From Debaryomyces hansenii CBS767 (lineage: Eukaryota > Ascomycota > Pichiomycetes > Serinales > Debaryomycetaceae), in the NCBI RefSeq assembly GCF_000006445.2, contig NC_006043.2:186001-250000 (forward strand): DNA of 64,000 bases. Direction: 5' to 3'. This document shows, in pieces, positions 50,128 to 58,645 of this stretch (position 1 is its first letter; every line of letters starts with the position of its first letter). The position numbers were made by a program, and so were the translations under genes. The notes beneath the pieces are model-generated. The model made no database searches and was not told where the DNA came from. It saw nothing but the letters and a program-made list of their open reading frames with translations.

Positions 50128-51384
50128 CTAAATCCAATCCTTTATATCTTTAAGGTCTTTTACATGTCCTTCTCCACCATAACGATTTTGAATTCTATCC
50201 TTTACAGTCTCTGGTCTCCATCTCCATCTATATTGTTGCTCCTTGTCTAATCCATCCTTACCGAGTACAGCTAATTTGCTGATATACTTCCCTATTGTTG
50301 GAATGAGTTGGAATCCATGACCTGAATCACCAGTAGCTAAAATTAAACTACCATTGCTTTCTGGGTATTCGTCGATTAAATAATATCTGTCTGGGGTATC
50401 TGTACACCAACAAATTTTAGACATAACAATCGGTTTATCCCTAAAATCTGGAATAGTTTCTTTCAATAGCTTTCTAATTCCTTTTTCAGCTTCAACAGGA
50501 ACAGTGTTGATATATTCCGGAACTGAAGTATTTGGTTCCTTCTGTTCACTTATATAATGTGTATATCCTGGAAACTCATTACAGATTTTCATCTCATTGT
50601 TTTCATCAGGTTGGAAGAAAAATCCACCTTCTAAGCTTCTAATAACTGGAATGTCTTTGAATCTTTCGGATTCTTCTGTACTTAACTTAATGTGACCCAA
50701 GGTCCAACATTTAGCCATAAGCTGGTTTTTGAAATCTAAAAGTTTGACTGAAGAAGCACCAGTAGATAGGATAGTTTTATCGGCAAAGTACTCCTTTCCG
50801 GTAAAACTTCTGCACCCCTTCACACTTCCAGCCTCAAATAATAAAGACGATATTTCATCAGTGACAAATTTTCCTCCCAAGCGGCGAATCTCATTAGCCA
50901 CTGCTCTCATCGTGTTGGCAGCATGCACCCATCCACCTTCATTTCTTTGTAGATAGCCACGCCAGCCAGGTAATGTCCCTTTGTGAAGAATTGGGGCGCC
51001 TGAAATGATGTCCTCCTTAGTATTAAGTTCCTCCCAATCTTTCCTGTTCATATCCAATCTGATTCTTCTAATGAGATTCAACTCTTCCAAGGGTGCTTCT
51101 TCAGACGTACAGACTAGATAGCCAACTTCGTGAAAAAACGGTTTGAATAAAGGATCGTTTCTCCATAATTCTGCTGCCTCTAACTCTAAGCGTGAATGAA
51201 ACTCAGAGGTATACCCTATTCTAATTATTTTATTTATATCATTTCCTGCTGATCTAGAAGATGGTATTTCTTCAGCATCGATTATAGTCACATCTGTATA
51301 ATTATCACGCAACAAATAAAGGGCAGTTGATAAACCCCAGGTGCCACCACCTATAATCAAAATCTTACTCTCTTTTCCTAACAT
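50128..51384 (-). CDS. Amadoriase-type FAD oxidase B (fructosyl amino acid oxidase family)
   Basis: A 418-residue paralogue of oxidase A with the same layout: GGGTWG at 12-17, SAGNDINKIIR with K52 at the oxygen-activating position, C325 in ICWCTDTPD for covalent FAD, and CNEFPGYTHY near residue 268. Where oxidase A has lysine in GDSGQGFK, B has GDSGHGFQ (Q359), so the usual carboxylate-holding lysine is lost. It has no PTS1 (ends DIKDWI) and would be cytosolic. The two therefore probably act on different substrates or in different compartments. A GGAAGGTCG site lies 192 bp upstream. Confidence 0.85.
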   Translation of the reverse strand: MLGKESKILIIGGGTWGLSTALYLLRDNYTDVTIIDAEEIPSSRSAGNDINKIIRIGYTSEFHSRLELEAAELWRNDPLFKPFFHEVGYLVCTSEEAPLEELNLIRRIRLDMNRKDWEELNTKEDIISGAPILHKGTLPGWRGYLQRNEGGWVHAANTMRAVANEIRRLGGKFVTDEISSLLFEAGSVKGCRSFTGKEYFADKTILSTGASSVKLLDFKNQLMAKCWTLGHIKLSTEESERFKDIPVIRSLEGGFFFQPDENNEMKICNEFPGYTHYISEQKEPNTSVPEYINTVPVEAEKGIRKLLKETIPDFRDKPIVMSKICWCTDTPDRYYLIDEYPESNGSLILATGDSGHGFQLIPTIGKYISKLAVLGKDGLDKEQQYRWRWRPETVKDRIQNRYGGEGHVKDLKDIKDWI

Positions 51385-52295
51385 CTATATTATTTTAGAC
51401 TTAAAAACAAAAACATCTAGTTGGTACATGCTGACTATTTTATATTCTCATTAAAATATCATCATATGTACTTTCATATTCGTCATTGGTGCTATCTCCT
51501 CAGTTTGCTCGTTTAGGAATTTAGATATATATTGGGCAACTATCTAACTTATCAAGAAACTAATTGAAATATATTGGAAGGTCGATACACTGTACAATTT
51601 CCGAAAATCAATCCTGATAATGAAACCTCTGGTCGCGGGATTCAGAGATTAGTACTGGGTCTCATAATAATTTCTAACCTTATCGGATTCATATATGGAC
51701 TTGGACATAAATGCAATGTTAAAATCCAACAGCGAATAATGTGATGAGTGTGTTTGATTTGATCAGATATTCGACATTAAGGGTAGATTTCTAATTTACT
51801 TAGTTCCTCTAACTTGACTAACTAACTACCCCTGAAACACAAATGCGCTTCAAACACTCCAGCTCCTCCGTGGCTGGTGCGATAACGGCACTGTTCGGAA
51901 AATTTTGCAGCATAATGCAATAATTACAGCGAAAAAATTACTTGTTACCTTACTTATGCAACTATTGCGCGAACTAAGGTATTTCAATATAAAAGCTGAA
52001 TGACTGGAGTAGTAGGGAAAAAAAATATACGACAACATATGATTAGTAGAAATTGGATAAGTGCAGTAATGGGGTACATAATAATTATTCAATATATTGT
52101 TTTTATCAATGGTAAGTAAAAAAAAGTATATGAGTTTTATCACTCAATTGGTACAGGCTTTTAAAGCCCTAATGAAATATATCTTGGCAGAAAACGAATG
52201 GTGCTATAGAATAAAATTTTCTATATAAATATACATATGGATGTAGATGCATCTCTTCATTGATGTTTGTTTTTCTATACGCAAAAATTTTAAAA
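51385..52295. other. Intergenic region, 911 bp
   Basis: Between oxidase B and the MAL-type relic. It contains operator d (51576-51584) close to oxidase B. The half nearer the relic is AT-rich with nothing I can name. Confidence 0.5.
51576..51584. promoter_or_regulatory. Candidate operator d: GGAAGGTCG half-site
   Basis: GGAAGGTCGATACACTG; only the left arm of the palindrome is good. It sits 192 bp before the oxidase B start, nearly the same distance as sites a and e from their genes. Confidence 0.4.
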
Positions 52296-53626
52296 ATGGA
52301 AAATAAATCTCATGAAGCTAGTATTGAGCACAATGAAGTACTAGATGATGTTCATAGTAGGAATACGGTTGGTTTAATGTCCCTTGGCGATAACAAAGCT
52401 AACATTAAAGGTATCCCAAAAGGAGCTCTTACAAAACACCTTGGCCGAAGTTTATGCAAACACTCAAAAGGAACATGAAATAACCCTTTTCCAAGTTTGA
52501 AAGAATATAAAAAAGCAGTGATGGGGTCTCTTATTGGGTCAATGGCTATTGTAATGGATGGATACAACATTACGTTATTGGCTTAATTATTTGGATTTAA
52601 TAGTTTTAAAAAGGAATATGGAGAACGATTGGATAATGGGAATTATGATATTCCAGCTTCTTGGCAGACAGTATTAACCATGATGAACAATGTTGGTAAA
52701 ATTCTTGGGATCATGATCGATGGTTGGTCAATAGAGATAGGCATGGTAATAAAAAAAGTCATGCATATTGCTTTTTTTTACTGTTGCGTTTACATTCATT
52801 CTTGTTTTCGCACCCAGTAAAGAGGTTATTGGGCAATTGCTCATGGGTTTTCCTAATGGTATTTTTGGTGTTCTTGGTCCAATTTATGCCTCTGGAGCAA
52901 TGTATGGGGTCCTAAGGGGATAGTTGACAACATATGTTAATATTGCATTCATTATTGACAAGGTGTTTTGAAAGGTCTCTCAGATCCAACCTTTAATTGG
53001 TCAGAATTCCGTTTGCGGTCCAGTAGTTTTGGCCACTATCATTGACTATACCTATTGCAATTGTTCTAGATTCTCCTTGGTGGCTTGCAAGAGAAGGAGA
53101 ATTTGGCAAAGCAAATGAAGCCCATAAAAGGTTAGTTTCTGATAATTCTCCAGAACATGTTAATAATGCAGTTGGGTTTATGATTCATACTACAAAAATG
53201 GAGCAGGATGTTCAATCAGGTGCAACTTACCTTGATTGTTTTAGGGGCATTGACTTCAGAAGAACAGAAATAGTGCTATTGGATTAATGATTCAAAGTGT
53301 CTCATTAGGTTATGTGATGGCATTTGTAGTTTAGTTTTTCGAATATGCAAGTATTGATAACGGTCAAGCATTCAATTTAAGCATTGTACAGTATGCTGTT
53401 GGGTTTGTTTGAACACTTATTTCTTGGGTTTTGTTATCAAAAACCTAGGTAGACGAATGCTTTACCTTCTTGGCTTGGGGCTCTGCGGTATTTCTTTTTT
53501 GTTTATGGGATGTATCTCATTGGCACCAGAAGGCAATCAGGGTGTGAAATGGGGTATAGCTGTTTTATTATTCATTTCAGTATTTTTCTATGATATGACA
53601 ATAGGACCAAAATTGTGTTCTCACTA
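52296..53626 (+). pseudogene. Broken MAL-type alpha-glucoside (maltose) permease
   Basis: A sugar-transporter gene with many lesions. It opens with MENKSHEASIEHNEV; further frames give VMGSLIGSMAIVMDGYNITLLA then a stop, ASWQTVLTMMNNVGK, VIGQLLMGFPNGIFGVLGPIYA, IVLDSPWWLAREGEFGKANEAHKRL, YLDCFRGIDFRRTEI and FNLSIVQYAVG. PESPWWLxR and the DCFxGxxxRRT block mark the MAL/AGT1 branch of the sugar porters. There are several stops and frame changes, and the C-terminal part after the last pieces (ending in TIGPKL) is missing, so it cannot make a transporter. Confidence 0.85.
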
Positions 53627-53827
53627 GTTAGTGTTAAAAGTAGAAACACTGTACTGAAAACGTTCTTCCTATTGTATTGAGTCTGCGGCTCAGTTTATTT
53701 TTTTTTTTTTTTTTACAGCTCTTCTCGAAAATTTTAATCGAAATTCCATAATTCCATATATAGATTTGCTTTTAATTATAAGTTCAAGTATAGATTGTTG
53801 GTACTATAGACTATATACATATTCAAA

Positions 53828-56800
53828 ATGGCGCCACAATCATTTGATGAGTTTTTGAAGCAGCAAGCCCAACAATCTAAGGGGCCGGCTGTCAACAGAG
53901 GCCTTAATAACAAAGTATATTCTAATAGAGGAAGTACTCCGTTTCAAGATTCGTATGGTAGCACCCCTAATGGTTCATTGCCAGGAAGTGGATCTGCTAC
54001 TCCAAATCCAAACTCGTCTACTGCATCTTTAACCTCATTGAATACTGCATTAAGTAAGTTGAATGTTGGTGATACTCCAATCCAAGAAAACTTATGGAAC
54101 ATTGAACAAGCTTCTAAGATCTCAGAAGTTAAGGTTGAAGCTGAAGCTATTGCTAATATTGTTTCGGAGTCATCTTTATCGGTTATTAATGAATGGAAGT
54201 TAAATGACATTATTAAATCATTATCTAAGCCTAAAAATTCTCCTTTAGTCAGAGAATCTGCCATGATAATTATTCAACAATTGGTTATGAAATTCGGTGG
54301 ACAAACTCCAAGTGAAGCATACCTCTTGCAATTTTTCAGCATTTGTTACGACATGTGTGCTGATAAAGATAAAAACTGTGTTAAGGCTGCTAAAACTGCA
54401 GCTGATTCATTGTATGGTATTTTCCCTGTTGAAGCAGCTGGTTCCATAGTAATTAATACATTATTAAGTTATTTATCATCTTCAGCTAAGTGGAATTCGA
54501 AAATGGCAGCATTAGACACCTTTGACAAATTGATAGATGACGTTCCAGCCGATTTATTAGAGTTGAAGTTCGTTAACACTGTTCCTGTTTTAACCGATTT
54601 ATCCACTGATTTCAAGCCGGAATTGGCCAAGCATGGTTTAAAGGTTATGATGAAATTCGTTAAGGTTTTGGACTCGTTGGATTTACAGAACAAGTTTGAA
54701 TTAATCGTAGAAACATTATCTGATCCAAAGAAAGTTCCAGAATGTATCAAAAATTTATCGTCTGTTACCTTCGTTGCTGAAGTTACCGAACCAGTTTTAT
54801 CTCTTTTGGTTCCAATTTTGGATAAGTCATTAAATATGTCATCCACTTCAAATGATCAATTAAGACAAACTGTTACTGTTACTGAAAATTTAACTAGATT
54901 AGTTAACAACAAGCGTGAAATTGAAGTCTATATTCCAATTCTTTTACCAGGGGTACAAAAGGTTGTTAACAATGCATCTTTACCAGAAGTCAGAGAATTA
55001 GCCGGAAAGGCCTTATCCGTTTTGCAAGATGCAAAGGACGAACAATCTGATGGTATGTTCCATGGAAGAATTAACTTGACTCAAGCAAGAGAATTCTACA
55101 CCGAAAATATGGATGATGAATTGAAATCTGTTGCTCAAACTTTGCATGTCGATTCTGACGAAATTATTTCCAATTATTTAGCATTTATTTTACAAGCCGA
55201 TGCTAATGTTAACGATTGGAAACGTCTTACTGATTACTTAAACATGGCTATCACTGATTCCGATAATGAATTAAAAGAAAAGTATGTGAACAAGGTCCTC
55301 GCTAATTTAAGAGATTTATTCACTGCTGTTTCCACCAGGGTATATGATGATGAGGAAGGTGCTATTGAAATTGTCAATGCTGACTTTTCCTTAGCCTATG
55401 GTTCTCGTATGTTGTTGAATAAGACTAACTTGCGTTTAATCAAAGGACACAGATATGGTTTATGTGGTAGAAATGGTGCCGGTAAATCTACTTTGATGAG
55501 AGCCATCTCTAAAGGTCAATTAGAAGGTTTCCCAACTCCAGATCAATTGAAAACTTGTTTTGTTGAACATAAGTTACAAGGTTCAGAAGCTGATATGGAT
55601 TTGGTTGGTTTCATCGCTTCCGACCCTGAATTAGAAGGTGTTGGCCGTGACGAAATTTCTAAGGCTTTATTGGCTGTTGGATTTCCTCAAGAAAGATTGG
55701 ACCAGCAAGTCGGTTCTTTATCGGGTGGTTGGAAGATGAAATTAGAATTAGCCAGAGCAATGTTAATGAAAGCTGATGTCTTATTATTAGATGAACCTAC
55801 AAATCACTTGGATGTTGCCAATGTTAAATGGCTTGAAGACTACTTAATTGAGAATACTAATATCACATCTTTGATTGTTTCGCATGATTCCGGTTTCTTA
55901 GATAAGGTTTGTACCGATATTATCCACTATGAAAACAAAAAATTAGCTTATTACAAGGGTAATTTATCAGAATTCGTGAAGGCTAAGCCAGAAGGAAAAT
56001 CGTACTACACTTTGTCCGATTCAAATGTTAAGATGGCATTCCCACCTCCAGGTATTTTAACTGGTGTTAAATCTAACACACGTGCTGTTGCTCGTATGGC
56101 TAATGTTACGTTTACTTATCCAGGTGCAGCTAAGCCATCTTTAGAAAACGTCTCATGTTCATTGTCATTATCCTCCCGTGTGGCTATTTTAGGTCCAAAT
56201 GGTGCTGGTAAATCTACTTTGATTAAATTGTTAACTGCCGAATTAAACCCTAACGAAGGTAAGGTTGAAAAGCATCCTAATTTAAGAATTGGTTATATTG
56301 CCCAACATGCTTTGCAACATGTTGAACAACACAAAGAAAAGACTGCAAACCAATACTTGCAATGGAGATATAGATTTGGTGATGATCGTGAAGTCTTATT
56401 GAAGGAATCGCGTAAAATCTCTGAAGACGAAAAAGAACAAATGGCAAAAGAAATTGACATTCAAGATGGTAGAGGACCAAGAACTATTGAAGCCGTTGTT
56501 GGTAGACAGAAGTTGAAAAAGTCCTACCAATATGAAGTCAAATGGAAGTGGTGGTTACCAAAGTATAACTCATGGGTTCCAAAGGAAGTCTTGCTTGAAC
56601 ATGGTTTCAATAAGTTACTCCAAAAATTCGATGATCACGAAGCATCTAGAGAAGGTTTGGGTTATCGTGAATTGACTCCTACAGTTATCAGAAAGCATTT
56701 TGAAGGTGTTGGTTTAGACGGTGACATTGCCGATCATACCCCTATGGGATCCTTATCTGGTGGTCAATTGGTTAAGGTTGTTATTGCTGGTGCCATGTGG

Positions 56801-57244
56801 AATAACCCCCACTTGTTAGTCTTGGATGAACCTACCAATTATTTGGATCGTGACTCTTTGGGAGGCTTGGCTATTGCTATCAGAGATTGGGCTGGTGGTG
56901 TTGTTATGATCTCGCATAATAATGAATTCGTCGGTGCCTTATGTCCTGAACAATGGCACGTTGAAAACGGTGAAGTTGTCCAAAAGGGTACTGCTGCCGT
57001 TGACAACAAGAGATTCGAAGACGGCGACTCCGCCTCTCCTTCTCCTGCTCCAACTCCTACTAAAAAGAGAGCTGATGACGATGATTCTCCGGCTAATATC
57101 AAGATCAGAGCTAGAAAGAAGAAGATGACTAGAAACGAAAAGAAAGCCCAAACCGAAAGAAGAAGATTGCGTTACATTGACTGGTTAAACAGTGCAAAGG
57201 GTACTCCAAGATATCCAGATACTGATGATGAAGATGAAGATTAG
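53828..57244 (+). CDS. NEW1: New1, ABCF translation factor (eEF3-like)
   Basis: An 1138-residue ABC ATPase of the eEF3/New1 group, which acts on ribosomes in termination and recycling. After a Gly/Ser/Asn-rich leader (about 1-75), a HEAT-repeat region runs to about 400. Two ABC cassettes follow: Walker A GRNGAGKST at about 547-555 and GPNGAGKST at about 789-797, with signatures LSGGWKMKLELARA and LSGGQLVKVVIAGAM. A chromodomain insertion lies near residue 900 (YEVKWKWWLPKYNSWVPKEVL). It ends in a basic tail (KIRARKKKMTRNEKK). The sequence is far closer to New1 than to eEF3, but lacks the NYN repeats that make the S. cerevisiae leader a prion domain. Confidence 0.95.
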   Translation: MAPQSFDEFLKQQAQQSKGPAVNRGLNNKVYSNRGSTPFQDSYGSTPNGSLPGSGSATPNPNSSTASLTSLNTALSKLNVGDTPIQENLWNIEQASKISEVKVEAEAIANIVSESSLSVINEWKLNDIIKSLSKPKNSPLVRESAMIIIQQLVMKFGGQTPSEAYLLQFFSICYDMCADKDKNCVKAAKTAADSLYGIFPVEAAGSIVINTLLSYLSSSAKWNSKMAALDTFDKLIDDVPADLLELKFVNTVPVLTDLSTDFKPELAKHGLKVMMKFVKVLDSLDLQNKFELIVETLSDPKKVPECIKNLSSVTFVAEVTEPVLSLLVPILDKSLNMSSTSNDQLRQTVTVTENLTRLVNNKREIEVYIPILLPGVQKVVNNASLPEVRELAGKALSVLQDAKDEQSDGMFHGRINLTQAREFYTENMDDELKSVAQTLHVDSDEIISNYLAFILQADANVNDWKRLTDYLNMAITDSDNELKEKYVNKVLANLRDLFTAVSTRVYDDEEGAIEIVNADFSLAYGSRMLLNKTNLRLIKGHRYGLCGRNGAGKSTLMRAISKGQLEGFPTPDQLKTCFVEHKLQGSEADMDLVGFIASDPELEGVGRDEISKALLAVGFPQERLDQQVGSLSGGWKMKLELARAMLMKADVLLLDEPTNHLDVANVKWLEDYLIENTNITSLIVSHDSGFLDKVCTDIIHYENKKLAYYKGNLSEFVKAKPEGKSYYTLSDSNVKMAFPPPGILTGVKSNTRAVARMANVTFTYPGAAKPSLENVSCSLSLSSRVAILGPNGAGKSTLIKLLTAELNPNEGKVEKHPNLRIGYIAQHALQHVEQHKEKTANQYLQWRYRFGDDREVLLKESRKISEDEKEQMAKEIDIQDGRGPRTIEAVVGRQKLKKSYQYEVKWKWWLPKYNSWVPKEVLLEHGFNKLLQKFDDHEASREGLGYRELTPTVIRKHFEGVGLDGDIADHTPMGSLSGGQLVKVVIAGAMWNNPHLLVLDEPTNYLDRDSLGGLAIAIRDWAGGVVMISHNNEFVGALCPEQWHVENGEVVQKGTAAVDNKRFEDGDSASPSPAPTPTKKRADDDDSPANIKIRARKKKMTRNEKKAQTERRRLRYIDWLNSAKGTPRYPDTDDEDED

Positions 57245-57552
57245 GCTTGGTCCTGTCAATAATCTATTTATAATGTATATTAGTTCTTAATAAATGTTTC
57301 TTAAATCATTCTGTGTCGTACGACATTTGTATATATGTCGTAAAACTGAATCGCGACATTTGGTGTATCAACACTCGAAGGCAAAAGATTTCGAATTCCT
57401 CTATCAAGTGGCATTACTTATATATCTATTAATCATTATTTACAGTTATTTCAGCGGCTGAATTGCATCTTGAACTAGAGAAGAGATTTATTGTATTGTA
57501 ATCAAAGCAAATATAATTGAAAACAATTTTAGGCGTATAAAATTTTCATACA
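57245..57552. promoter_or_regulatory. PRE8 promoter region, 308 bp
   Basis: Between NEW1 and PRE8. It contains the Rpn4-type element listed separately; no other gene or repeat seen. Confidence 0.6.
57377..57386 (+). promoter_or_regulatory. Rpn4-type proteasome element GAAGGCAAAA
   Basis: A perfect GAAGGCAAAA, 167 bp before the PRE8 ATG. This is the version of the proteasome-associated control element reported for Candida albicans (S. cerevisiae uses GGTGGCAAA), bound by Rpn4. Confidence 0.8.
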
Positions 57553-58421
57553 ATGGCTGATAGGTATTCATTCTCATTAACAACATTTTCACCAAGGTAT
57601 GTAATTTTGAAGTGGAATTGGGGATATATTGGACACACGATGGTGTGATGGTGGAATTGAGCTTTCAGAGTCGATTATATATTCGAGATGGCGGATTACT
57701 AACAAATAATAGTGGTAAATTGGTACAAATTGAATATGCGTTAAATGCAGTTAAACAAGGTGTTACTACCATCGGTATTAAGTCTGCCAATGGGGTTGTG
57801 ATTGCCACAGAACGTAAAGCCAACTCCAATCTTCTTAAAGCAGAATCCAATAATAAAGTGGAATTAATCACGCCAGATATTGGTATGTCATACTCAGGGA
57901 TGGGGCCAGACTTCCGGGTGCTCGTGGATAAGGCCCGTAAGCTTGCGCACACAAACTACAAAAGAATCTATAATGAATATCCTCCTGTAAAGGTGATGGT
58001 GCAAGAAATTGCAAAGGTAATGCAAGAATCGACCCAATCTGGTGGTATCAGGCCATTCGGTGTTTCATTGCTCGTTGGTGGCTACGACAAGCACTCGAAT
58101 TCTTTCCAATTATATCAGGTTGATCCTTCAGGGAGTTATTTCCCATGGAAGGCCACCGCAATTGGCAAAACCTCTGTTTCCGCTAAAACATTCTTGGAAA
58201 AGAGATGGAACGAAAATTTAGAATTGGAAGATGCTATCCACGTTTCTTTGTTGGCATTGAAAGAGTCTGTAGATGGAGAATTAACTGGTGAAAATTTGGA
58301 CATTGCAATTGTTAGTGATTCCCAAGAACATTTGTTAGGTTTTAAAGGTACTAATGTTGAGGGTCCAAGATTCAGAAAATTGTCTGCGGAAGAAATTAAC
58401 GATAGATTAGATGCATTATAA
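57553..58421 (+). CDS. PRE8: 20S proteasome subunit alpha-2 (Pre8), gene with one intron
   Basis: Spliced from 57553-57596 and 57713-58421, 250 residues, the exact length of S. cerevisiae Pre8. Exon 1 codes MADRYSFSLTTFSP plus two bases; exon 2 continues SGKLVQIEYALNAVKQG, restoring the proteasome alpha-subunit signature. YSGMGPDFRVLVDKARK and DPSGSYFPWKATAIGK are the alpha-2 blocks. Reading without splicing gives a false N-terminus starting near 57612. The subunit is part of the outer ring that gates entry to the core. The Rpn4 element upstream fits proteasome co-regulation. Confidence 0.96.
57597..57712 (+). other. Intron of PRE8, 116 bp
   Basis: Donor GTATGT at 57597, canonical branch site TACTAAC at 57697-57703, acceptor TAG ending at 57712. 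Phase 2, splitting the serine codon after 14 full codons. Confidence 0.93.
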
Positions 58422-58510
58422 TCCACTAGATAGTCTTCCTTAATTAATATACAATGATATACGATTCACGGTTGTAGTCTAGTGTATAGTCTTATAAGTA
58501 TAATAATCGT

Positions 58511-58591
58511 CACGTGTGCAGCTCTTCAATAATTTTTTTTTTTTTTTGAATTTTTTTTTTTAAGAACCATCTCAGCTGCAAGAAACTCATC
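58511..58591 (+). promoter_or_regulatory. UTP14 promoter: CACGTG, T tracts and PAC-like CTCATC
   Basis: CACGTG at 58511-58516 (E-box/Cbf1 type), two long T tracts, then CTCATC at 58586-58591, the core of the PAC element (GATGAG on the other strand), 55 bp before the ATG. PAC with an A/T tract is the common promoter of ribosome-biogenesis genes. Confidence 0.5.
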
Positions 58592-58645
58592 AACAGTCTG
58601 TAAAGAATCTTAGAAACCATAGAACTTATTGAGGATAATACGAGC

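Noticed and set aside
51850..52143. 97-residue minus-strand frame between oxidase B and the MAL relic
   Set aside because: Starts at GTG, AT-driven composition (Tyr, Ile, Phe, Asn), no family feature.
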